A stretch of 16,622 bases of DNA from CAMNAO01 sp045605145 (GTDB lineage Bacteria > Bacillota > Clostridia > Oscillospirales > Oscillospiraceae). Below, in pieces: positions 6,666 to 13,600 of the stretch. The notes beneath the pieces were generated by a model. It ran no database searches, had not been told where the DNA came from, and saw nothing but the letters and a program-made list of their open reading frames with translations. Every line of letters begins with the position of its first letter. Position 1 is the stretch's first letter. The stretch lies in contig JAZUPH010000074.1 in the NCBI GenBank assembly GCA_045605145.1, positions 1 to 16,622 on the forward strand, written 5' to 3'. A program made the translations under genes and the position numbers.

Positions 6666-6839
6666 TTACTGCTTTCTGGGCAGGTAATAGTCGTCCGCCT
6701 TGATAAAGTAAGGGCAGCGGCGGCGCGGGCTGTTAACATAACGCGCCCACTCGTCCTCATCAATGTCCATACGGCAGTAATATGCCTCTTCATCCTCATC
6801 GTAGCTGTTATACCAGCAGTTGTCGCAATCAAATTCCAT
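6666..6839 (-). CDS. DUF6472-like small acidic cysteine protein
   Basis: This 57-residue protein has four well-spaced cysteines (C5, C8 in 'FDCDNC', C22 in 'YYCRM', C42 in 'RRRCPYF') and a very acidic middle ('YDEDEEAYYCRMDIDEDEWARY'). This matches my recollection of the clostridial DUF6472 family ('CxNCxYYxYDEEYxxYxCxxxLDEDE...CPYF'), of unknown function. The cysteines could bind a metal (inference). The ATG at 6837-6839 is chosen over the in-frame ATG at 6857 because GGAGGG lies 5 nt before it. The gene starts inside the last codons of the upstream PIG-L gene (stop 6829-6831), an 11-nt overlap that suggests translational coupling. It is followed 29 nt later by the PuuD-type gene. Confidence 0.82.
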   Translation of the reverse strand: MEFDCDNCWYNSYDEDEEAYYCRMDIDEDEWARYVNSPRRRCPYFIKADDYYLPRKQ

Positions 6840-8061
6840 ATGAACCCTCCGCTTCATCGTTTATGCCGTCCATGTCGGCAAATAATCCGTTTTGCGGGTC
6901 TATCCCCGTGTGCTGCATAATATCAAGCTCCGTATCTTCCCCGACCGTACTGCTGTAAAGACCGAACAGGCGGCAGTCGCCGCTGCCCTCCTCCAGCACC
7001 TGAAACACAAGATGGTGCTGCGAATAGTGGCAGCCGTAGCTTGCTTTTGCAACAGTAAGTCCTGTTTGACCATCAAAGCAGCGCAGCGGTATATGCCAGT
7101 CCATCACCAACTGGTTTTCTGCATACATATGTATGTAGTATTTTGACACCTGCCATGTACCGAACTGCTGAGCAGAATCGGGGTACTGCGCGGCATCTGC
7201 GGCAGCCGGCACGGCAGAAAGCATTGCAACACTGCCCTGAATATGGGTGGGGTGGCCGTATTCACCGGCAAGGTCCTGGGTAACCACAACAGTGGGCTTA
7301 AAGCGCCTGAGAAGCCAGACTTCATACTCCTCAAACTGGGCATTGGAATAGCGGCCGTTATACGCAGGCCAATCCTTGAACTCACTTATCTCCGGGTACG
7401 CGGTTATGCCCGCCGTCCACAGGCCGCACAGCAGCTCATGGGGACGAAGCCGCTCCTGCCAGTGATTTGTAAGATAGGCCATCTGAACCTTATAGCCGTA
7501 CTCCTGAGCATAGACGGGCAGAAGGCCGCCGAAAAACAGCGCCTCATCATCGGAGTGGGTGGCCACCATCAGTATATCCGCCTGCTCATACTGAGGCTGC
7601 CAGGTCTGCACCCAATGGGGCAACTCACCCGCGCCGAAAAGGTAAATATCACACAGGTTTACGCCCTTATCCGGAATGGTTATAGTCAGCTCCCTCACAC
7701 CGTCAAGGCTGATATATTCATGTATAAAGCCGTCTGCGCCGCACTGAAGCTGAGATGTGTCATCAATCGTCAGAGTCCATGACCCGGGCACAGTATCCCA
7801 TATGACATAAAGACCGTAAATATTCTCGGGGCAGGAAACCTGCACCCTCTCACCGCCGGTAAATAGGCAGCGGGTCTCATAGTCCGCATCCAGAAGTTTC
7901 TGAGTGCTGCCGCCATCGCTGCGGGTAACGATAGATATGCTGCCGTATTCCTCGCACTCCCGTCCCGAGGCCGAAGCATCGGCACCCAGGCACAGGACAA
8001 GTACAGCAAGCAAGGCGCAGGAGCCCAGCGCGGCAAGCAGTTTTTTAATAAAAGCGGACAT
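6829..8061 (-). CDS. Secreted PIG-L/LmbE-family deacetylase with N-terminal beta-sandwich-like region
   Basis: This 410-residue protein opens with a signal peptide: basic 'KK', then a hydrophobic core 8-27, with likely cleavage near ADASA-S (about 32). Residues 40-145 look like a beta-sandwich ('KLLDADYETRCLFTG', 'GLYVIWD'), possibly discoidin-like. The PIG-L deacetylase domain follows: 'ATHSDDEALFFGG' carries the zinc ligands His169 and Asp172 and the base Asp171, and 'GEYGHPTHIQG' provides His273. These enzymes remove acetyl groups from N-acetylglucosamine-type amides. Export implies an extracellular glycan or envelope substrate (inference). ATG 8059-8061 has AGGGGGA upstream. It is the first gene of a four-gene operon under the promoter at 8100-8128. 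There is no lipobox. Confidence 0.87.
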   Translation of the reverse strand: MSAFIKKLLAALGSCALLAVLVLCLGADASASGRECEEYGSISIVTRSDGGSTQKLLDADYETRCLFTGGERVQVSCPENIYGLYVIWDTVPGSWTLTIDDTSQLQCGADGFIHEYISLDGVRELTITIPDKGVNLCDIYLFGAGELPHWVQTWQPQYEQADILMVATHSDDEALFFGGLLPVYAQEYGYKVQMAYLTNHWQERLRPHELLCGLWTAGITAYPEISEFKDWPAYNGRYSNAQFEEYEVWLLRRFKPTVVVTQDLAGEYGHPTHIQGSVAMLSAVPAAADAAQYPDSAQQFGTWQVSKYYIHMYAENQLVMDWHIPLRCFDGQTGLTVAKASYGCHYSQHHLVFQVLEEGSGDCRLFGLYSSTVGEDTELDIMQHTGIDPQNGLFADMDGINDEAEGSYGI

Positions 8062-8099
8062 ACCAATCCCCCTGATCCGTGTGATTGTAAGATAGGCTT

Positions 8100-8128
8100 A
8101 TTATAGCACAACACCGCCATGTTCTCAA
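8100..8128 (-). promoter_or_regulatory. Sigma-A promoter of the PIG-L / DUF6472 / PuuD / esterase operon
   Basis: On the minus strand: -35 TTGAGA (8123-8128), exactly 17 bp, and consensus -10 TATAAT (8100-8105). The transcript would start near 8093, about 30 nt before the deacetylase start. No terminator is visible until 4965-5001, so the four genes are probably one transcript. Confidence 0.85.
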
Positions 8129-8145
8129 GGTATTTCCGCTTATGT

Positions 8146-8164
8146 ACCGCGGTATGCCCGCGGT
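8146..8164. other. Short GC-rich stem-loop after the small glycine-zipper gene
   Basis: ACCGCGG and CCGCGGT pair around a 5-nt loop immediately downstream of the stop at 8166 (minus strand). On that strand it lacks a U-tract, so it may be a weak terminator or 3'-end stabiliser. The T-run lies on the plus side, where no gene ends. Confidence 0.35.
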
Positions 8165-8165
8165 T

Positions 8166-8339
8166 TTACATGCCCATGTTTTCCGCAACACTGGCCATGA
8201 CCTCGCCCACGGCCTTCATTGCGCGGCCTGCGACGGTCTTGCATCCTTTCTTTTTCATGGGCGCAGTTGCAGCAACGCCCACTGCGGTGCCGATTGCCAC
8301 GCCGATGCCCATGCCTTTTGCAAAATCCCCTGCGTTCAT
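8166..8339 (-). CDS. 57-residue glycine-zipper small protein
   Basis: Read on the minus strand, ATG 8337-8339 opens a 57-codon frame to TAA 8166-8168, preceded by AAGGAAAGGGAG with 8 nt spacing. The product starts MNAGDFAKGMGIGVAIGTAV, with glycines spaced as GxGxxxGxxxG over about 20 apolar residues (a glycine-zipper that could insert in or pack on the membrane). Then comes a basic hinge (MKKKGCK) and an amphipathic helix (AGRAMKAVGEVMASVAENM). Similar small, YtxH-like proteins are common in clostridia, but I know no function for this one. It stands alone: the PAP2 gene diverges from it, and the next operon has its own promoter just downstream. Confidence 0.72.
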   Translation of the reverse strand: MNAGDFAKGMGIGVAIGTAVGVAATAPMKKKGCKTVAGRAMKAVGEVMASVAENMGM

Positions 8340-8408
8340 TAGATATTCTCCCTTTCCTTATTCGGGTCACCCCGTGTGCATAGTATGCCCCGTGATCTAT
8401 TTTGGGTC

Positions 8409-8437
8409 TTGCCAATATGAAACTTAGATGGTATATT
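8409..8437 (+). promoter_or_regulatory. Sigma-A promoter for the PAP2 phosphatase
   Basis: -35 TTGCCA (8409-8414), a 17-bp spacer and -10 TATATT (8432-8437), placed 55 nt before the PAP2 start. It points away from the glycine-zipper gene. Confidence 0.78.
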
Positions 8438-8492
8438 TTCAATATGTTTTCCACTGAAAAAGACTAATATTAACGGAGGTTGACCGACAGTT

Positions 8493-9059
8493 ATGCTGCA
8501 ATTGATTCAAGGCTGGGATGAGGCTATAATGCTCTTTTTCCAGAACTTTATCCGCAATGATATTTGCGACCCCATCATGGTCGCCCTTGCTTACATGGGT
8601 GAGGCCGGTGCCGTATGGATCGCCATTGCCATCGTACTGTTGTTTTTCAGAAAAAAACGCGTTGCCGCCATTGACATGCTGATATGTCTGGCTCTGTGCT
8701 TCTGCTTTAACGACCTGATACTTAAATACATTTTCCAGCGTCCCCGCCCCTTCCTTGTTATCGAGGGGCTGAGCACATTGGTGTCCCATCCGTCCTCCTT
8801 CTCCTTCCCCTCGGGCCACGCAAATGCCGGCTTCGCCTGTGCATTTGCCCTGGCAAAGCGCCTTGGGAGCAAGGGTAAATGGTTCTATGTTCTCGCCGTG
8901 CTCATCGCGCTGTCCCGCCCCTATGTAGGTGTCCATTATCTGACCGACATCTTTGTGGGCGCCATCGTCGGCACCGTGGGAAGCTGGCTGCTCCTCAAGC
9001 TGCGCAGCAGATATGTACCGCTGGAGAAGTGGCTGGACAAGCTACCCTGTAAAGAATAA
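8493..9059 (+). CDS. PAP2-family membrane phosphatase (undecaprenyl-diphosphatase / lipid phosphatase type)
   Basis: This 188-residue protein has about five membrane segments and all three PAP2 motifs: K78-x5-RP ('KYIFQRPRP'), P106-SGH109 ('SFPSGHANAG'), and S141R-x5-H148-x3-D152 ('SRPYVGVHYLTD'). His148 is the nucleophile and His109 the acid in the family mechanism. Enzymes of this type remove phosphate from undecaprenyl pyrophosphate (BcrC-like) or from phosphatidate or phosphatidylglycerophosphate; sequence alone does not decide. The active site faces outward in characterised members. ATG 8493 is the only sensible start, but GGAGG (8475-8479) is rather far, about 13 nt. The gene is monocistronic, with its own promoter and terminator. 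Confidence 0.92.
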   Translation: MLQLIQGWDEAIMLFFQNFIRNDICDPIMVALAYMGEAGAVWIAIAIVLLFFRKKRVAAIDMLICLALCFCFNDLILKYIFQRPRPFLVIEGLSTLVSHPSSFSFPSGHANAGFACAFALAKRLGSKGKWFYVLAVLIALSRPYVGVHYLTDIFVGAIVGTVGSWLLLKLRSRYVPLEKWLDKLPCKE

Positions 9060-9071
9060 TATGTCCTATAT

Positions 9072-9099
9072 ACTGCGCCGTGTTTTGCGGCGCAGTTTT
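9072..9099 (+). terminator. Intrinsic terminator of the PAP2 gene
   Basis: CTGCGCCG (9073-9080) and CGGCGCAG (9088-9095) pair perfectly around a 7-nt loop and are followed by TTTTCTCTT. It lies 13 nt after the PAP2 stop. Confidence 0.9.
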
Positions 9100-9102
9100 C
9101 TC

Positions 9103-9131
9103 TTGAAGAACCGTCTTTTTGCCTGTAAAAT
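9103..9131 (+). promoter_or_regulatory. Promoter for the AGE-family epimerase
   Basis: -35 TTGAAG (9103-9108), a 17-bp spacer and an extended -10 TG-TAAAAT (9126-9131). It begins immediately after the PAP2 terminator, so the epimerase is an independent unit. Confidence 0.65.
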
Positions 9132-9170
9132 ATAACTGATTTCAAAACCACATACAACAGGAGATTTATG

Positions 9171-10358
9171 ATGTCTTACACCACCCAACAAATGCTTACA
9201 TACGCCCGCAGAGCCCTTGATGCGCTGTGCAATCACTGGTGCGCCTTGCGGGACGGTGACAACGGATTCGGTTACACCGACGGATTCGGCCGCGTATATA
9301 AAGACGCTTCCCGCTCCGCCACAACGATGGGGCGCATTCTTTATGCTCTTTCGGCGGCATACCGCGCCACCGGCAGAACAGACTGTCTGGAGGGCGCCGG
9401 GGCCGCCTACCGCTATATCCGCGATGTAATGACCGACCCTGTACATGGCGGCGTATGGCAGAGCGTTGATGTTGACGGCAAGCCTCTTGCCGAAGAAAAA
9501 CGCAGCTATGAGCAGGCCTTCGTTATCTACGGACTTAGCGAATATGTACTTGCAGGCGGTGATGAAGGCGCGCTGCGGCTGGCAAAGACCATGTACGGAC
9601 TTATGGAGCAGGCCCGGGGCAGCGACATCGGCTACGCCGACTACTATACCCGCGACTGGTCCGCACCCACCGGCGGCACGCTGCGCCCCGACAAGGTGAA
9701 ACCCCATGAACACACACTGGACAGCCAGACCCATATTATTGAGGCCTACAGCGACCTTTTACGCGCATGGCCGGACGAAGGACTGCGCCGCCGGTTGAAA
9801 CAGTTGGTCGAACTGGGCTGTGACATCATGTATCAGCCCGATACCGGCAAGATCGGGCAGGCATTTACCGCTGATTGGCAGCTGATGAGTGATGACGAAT
9901 CCTACGGCGACAACGCGGAGGTATCCTGGTTCCTTAGCGAAGCCGCCCAGCTCGTGGGCGATGCCCAACTTATCGAACGCACCCGCCGTATCGCCGTCAG
10001 CATGACAGACAGAGCTGTCAGCGTCGGCTACGACAGTGAGAACGGTGGACTGTACGACCGCACCGCAGGGGGGACTGTCAACGAAATGAAGGTATGGTGG
10101 AACCAGTGTGAGGCTGTCAACGGCTGCCTGAACACATGGCAGATCACCGGCAACACCCACTATCTGACACTGGCTGCCGATTTTTGGGAATTTATCGACA
10201 AGCATATAATCTCCGGCGACGGCACATGGCGCGCACGCACTCAAAAAGACGGCACTGCATTGGCTGCGTCAGCCACGCCCAGTGGCAATGTCTGCCCGTA
10301 CCACAATATGCGCACCTGTATAAGAACCCTGCAGACGCTGGGTGCGGATGAGCTGTAA
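9171..10358 (+). CDS. AGE-family (N-acylglucosamine/cellobiose 2-epimerase-like) sugar epimerase with altered active site
   Basis: This roughly 395-residue protein has the (alpha/alpha)6-barrel hallmarks of AGE-type epimerases: 'EQAFVIYGLSEY', 'SQTHIIEAYSDLL' (His188), 'MKVWWNQCEAVNG' and the C-terminal 'PYHNMRTC' (His378). The family epimerises the C2 hydroxyl or acetamido group of reducing sugars. Cellobiose/mannobiose epimerases carry 'GHDIE' in the segment aligned to 'SYGDNAEVSW'; here the histidine, one of the two thought to be acid/base, is Asp247, with Asn248 after it. The annotated activity may therefore not apply, or the substrate may differ. ATG 9171 is preferred (AGGAG 7 nt upstream); ATG 9168 is equally in frame. 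It is a single gene followed by a terminator. Confidence 0.85.
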   Translation: MSYTTQQMLTYARRALDALCNHWCALRDGDNGFGYTDGFGRVYKDASRSATTMGRILYALSAAYRATGRTDCLEGAGAAYRYIRDVMTDPVHGGVWQSVDVDGKPLAEEKRSYEQAFVIYGLSEYVLAGGDEGALRLAKTMYGLMEQARGSDIGYADYYTRDWSAPTGGTLRPDKVKPHEHTLDSQTHIIEAYSDLLRAWPDEGLRRRLKQLVELGCDIMYQPDTGKIGQAFTADWQLMSDDESYGDNAEVSWFLSEAAQLVGDAQLIERTRRIAVSMTDRAVSVGYDSENGGLYDRTAGGTVNEMKVWWNQCEAVNGCLNTWQITGNTHYLTLAADFWEFIDKHIISGDGTWRARTQKDGTALAASATPSGNVCPYHNMRTCIRTLQTLGADEL

Positions 10359-10403
10359 ACATAAATTACCGCTGTTAAACATAACGACTCTGTGTTATCA
10401 TCA

Positions 10404-10450
10404 GGCCGCATGCTTATAAGGCATGCGGCCCGATTGCTTTTTGGGCAATC
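10404..10450 (+). terminator. Terminator (two adjacent hairpins) after the epimerase gene
   Basis: The first hairpin is GGCCGCATGC / GCATGCGGCC with a 7-nt loop (10404-10430). A second, GATTGC-loop-GCAATC (10432-10450), has the TTTTT run in its loop, so it could compete with the U-tract of the first. The T-rich run TATTTTTTAA follows at 10459-10467. The bases between the epimerase stop and this point show nothing else I recognise. Confidence 0.8.
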
Positions 10451-10500
10451 CCGCTTGTATTTTTTAATAATGTTTTTTACATTTATGTCAGATATCGGTG

Positions 10501-10529
10501 TTTACACATTTCATTTTTCGTGGTACAAT
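10501..10529 (+). promoter_or_regulatory. nifJ: Sigma-A promoter for nifJ
   Basis: -35 TTTACA (10501-10506), exactly 17 bp, and -10 TACAAT (10524-10529), with an A/T-rich upstream tract (10458-10490) that may act as an UP element. The start site would be about 10536, giving a leader of some 70 nt before nifJ. Confidence 0.82.
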
Positions 10530-10538
10530 GGCAGTTGT

Positions 10539-10604
10539 ATGAGAGCGGGTATGCCCCGTTTCTATAAACACCAAAGTTATTCAAATTTTTATAAGGGAGA
10601 CTGA
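10539..10604 (+). CDS. Possible 21-codon leader ORF overlapping the nifJ Shine-Dalgarno
   Basis: ATG 10539 opens a 21-residue frame (contains MPRFYKHQSYSNFYKGD) that runs through the nifJ ribosome-binding site AAGGGAGA and stops 3 nt before the nifJ ATG. An internal ATG at 10551 has a weak GAGAG upstream. With the predicted transcript start near 10536 the first ATG would be almost leaderless, so translation is doubtful. It is recorded because the position would allow coupling with nifJ. Confidence 0.2.
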   Translation: MRAGMPRFYKHQSYSNFYKGD

Positions 10605-10607
10605 AAC

Positions 10608-13600
10608 ATGGCACGTAAGTTCAAATCCATGGACGGTAACAACGCAGCCGCATATGTGTCGTATGCGTTTACCGAGGTAGCCGCAATCTACCCCATCACC
10701 CCGTCCAGCCCCATGGCCGATTACTCCGACCAGTGGGCAGCAAATGGCCAGAAGAATATCTTCGGCACCACCGTTAAGGTCACCGAGATGCAGTCTGAAG
10801 GCGGCGCTGCAGGCGCAGTTCACGGCTCACTCAACGCCGGCGCTCTGACCACCACCTACACCGCATCCCAGGGTCTGCTGCTGATGATCCCCAACATGTA
10901 CAAGATCGCCGGTGAGCTTCTTCCCGGTGTCTTCCACGTGTCCGCAAGATCTTTGGCGACCCACGCTCTGAACATCTTCGGCGATCACAGTGACGTTTAC
11001 GCCTGCCGCCAGACCGGTTTCGCCATGCTGGCTGAGACCAACGTTCAGGAGATCATGGACCTGGGCGCTGTCGCTCACCTGTCCGCCATCAAGGGCCGCG
11101 TTCCCTTCCTGAACTTCTTTGACGGTTTCCGTACCTCTCACGAGATCCAGAAGGTCGCTATCTGGGATTATGACGATCTCAAGGACATGGTCGACATGGA
11201 CGCTGTCAAGGCTTTCCGTGAGCGTGCTCTGAATCCTGAGCATCCCACCATGCGCGGCTCTCACGAAAATGGCGACATTTTCTTCCAGAACCGTGAGGCT
11301 TCCAACAAGTACTATGAGGCAGTGCCCGGCATCGTCGAAGAGTACATGGGCAAGGTCAACGAGAAGCTGGGCACCAACTACCAGCTGTTCAACTACTACG
11401 GCGCTGAGGATGCCGAGCGCGTCATCATCGCCATGGGCTCTTTCTGCGATGTGGCAGAAGAAGTCATTGATTACCTCGTCGCTCAGGGTGTGAAGGTCGG
11501 TCTCGTAAAGGTCCGTCTGTATCGTCCCTTCCGCGCCGACAAGCTGATCGCAGCTATTCCCGCAACCTGCACCAAGATCGCCGTTCTTGACCGCACCAAG
11601 GAGCCCGGCTCTCTGGGCGAGCCCCTGTACATGGACGTTGTCACTGCTCTGGCCGCAAACGGCAGACAGGCAACCGTCATCGGCGGCCGTTACGGTCTGG
11701 GCAGCAAGGATACTCCTCCCTCCTCCGTCTTTGCTATCTTTGACGAGCTGAAGAAGGACGCTCCCAAGCCCCAGTTCACCGTCGGTATCGTGGACGACGT
11801 TACCAACCTGTCCCTGGTCGAGATGGACCGTGAGTCCACCCCCAGCACCGCCGCAGAAGGCACCATCGAGTGCAAGTTCTGGGGTCTGGGCGGCGACGGC
11901 ACCGTTGGCGCCAACAAGAACTCCACCAAGATCATCGGTGACCACACTGATAAGTACATCCAGTCCTACTTCCAGTATGACTCCAAGAAGACCGGCGGCG
12001 TCACCATCAGCCACCTGCGCTTCGGTGACAAGCCCATCAAGAGCCCCTACTACATCAACAAGGCTGACTTCGTGGCCTGCCACACCCCCGCCTATGTTAC
12101 CAAGGGCTTCAAGATGGTTCAGGACGTTAAGCCCGGCGGCGTGTTCATGATCAACTGCCAGTGGGATTTCGACGAGCTGTGCCACCACCTGGATGCTGAT
12201 GCAAAGCGTTACATCGCCCGCAACAACATTCAGCTTTACACCATCAACGCCATTGACCTGGCTCAGAAGGTTGGCATGGGCAAGCGCACCAACACCATCC
12301 TGCAGTCCGCTTTCTTCACCCTGGCCGGTGTTCTGCCTCAGGAAGAGGCTCTGCAGTACATGAAGGACGCTGCTGAGAAGTCCTACCTGAAGAAGGGCCG
12401 CGACGTTGTTGAGGCCAACTGGAAGGCCATCGACGCCGGCGCCACCGCTTTCGTCAAGGTTGACGTGCCTGCTGATTGGATCAACGCTGTTGACACCAAG
12501 GAAGCTGCTGCCCACGAAGGCGATGCCAAGACCGTTGCCATGGTCAAGAACATTCTTGATCCTGTCGGCCGTATGGACGGCGACTCTCTGCCCGTTTCCG
12601 CTTTCGTTGAGTATGCTGACGGTACCTTCCAGCAGGGTGCTTCCGCATATGAGAAGCGCGGCGTTGCCACTCTGATGCCCGTCTGGAATGCCCAGACCTG
12701 CGCACAGTGCAACATGTGTTCCTATGTCTGCCCCCATGCTACCATCCGTCCCTATGCTCTGAATGAGGAAGAGGCAGCCAATGCCCCCGAGCAGACCAAG
12801 ATGGTTCCCCATAAGCTCTCCAAGGGCAAGTACCAGTACACCCTGGCTCTGAGCCCCCTGGACTGCATGGGCTGCGGCGTCTGTATCACCGTCTGCCCCA
12901 CCAAGTCTCTGACTGTTGCTTCTGCGGAAAGCCAGCTGGCCGAGCAGCCCGTCTTCGACTACATGGTCAAGAACGTCTCTGTCAAGAAAGAGCTCGCCAA
13001 CCCCGCAACCGTTATCGGCTCTCAGTACCTGAAGCCCTATCTGGAGTTCTCCGGCTCCTGCGCAGGCTGCGCCGAGACCAGCTATGCCCGTCTCGTGACC
13101 CAGCTGTACGGCGACAAGATGATCATCTCCAACGCCACCGGTTGTTCCTCCATCTGGGGCGGCCCCGCTGCTACCTCCCCCTACTGCAAGGATGAGAACG
13201 GCAAGGGCCCCGCTTGGGCGAACAGCCTGATCGAGGACAACGCCGAGCACGGCTACGGCATGTACCTCGGCCAGAAGTACATCCGCGACAACCTGATCGA
13301 GACCGTCAAGGCTCTGATAGCTATCGAGTACTGCGACGAGGGTATCGTGGCTGCCGCCAACGAGTATCTGGCCACTGTCAACAACACCACCACCAATACC
13401 GACGCCGCCAACAAGCTGGTCGCCGCTATTGAGGCTGTTGTTTCCACCAAGCCCGAGTGCCCCTGCGAGGCCTGCAAGCTGGCCCGCGAGGTCCTGGCAA
13501 AGAAAGACTACCTGGCCAAGAAGTCCGTCTGGATCTTCGGCGGCGACGGTTGGGCTTACGACATCGGTTACGGCGGACTTGACCACGTTCTCGCTTCCGG

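Noticed and set aside
5947..6687. Plus-strand 246-codon frame over the PuuD-type gene
   Set aside because: It is a shadow; the minus-strand frame has the Cys-His-Glu triad and a good ribosome-binding site.
9066..9734. Minus-strand 222-codon frame in the epimerase gene
   Set aside because: It is a shadow frame passing through the PAP2 terminator and the epimerase promoter, with no protein family features.
10359..10607. Riboswitch in the nifJ upstream region
   Set aside because: Only a terminator for the epimerase, an A/T-rich tract, a promoter and a 70-nt leader are visible; no known riboswitch core was recognised.
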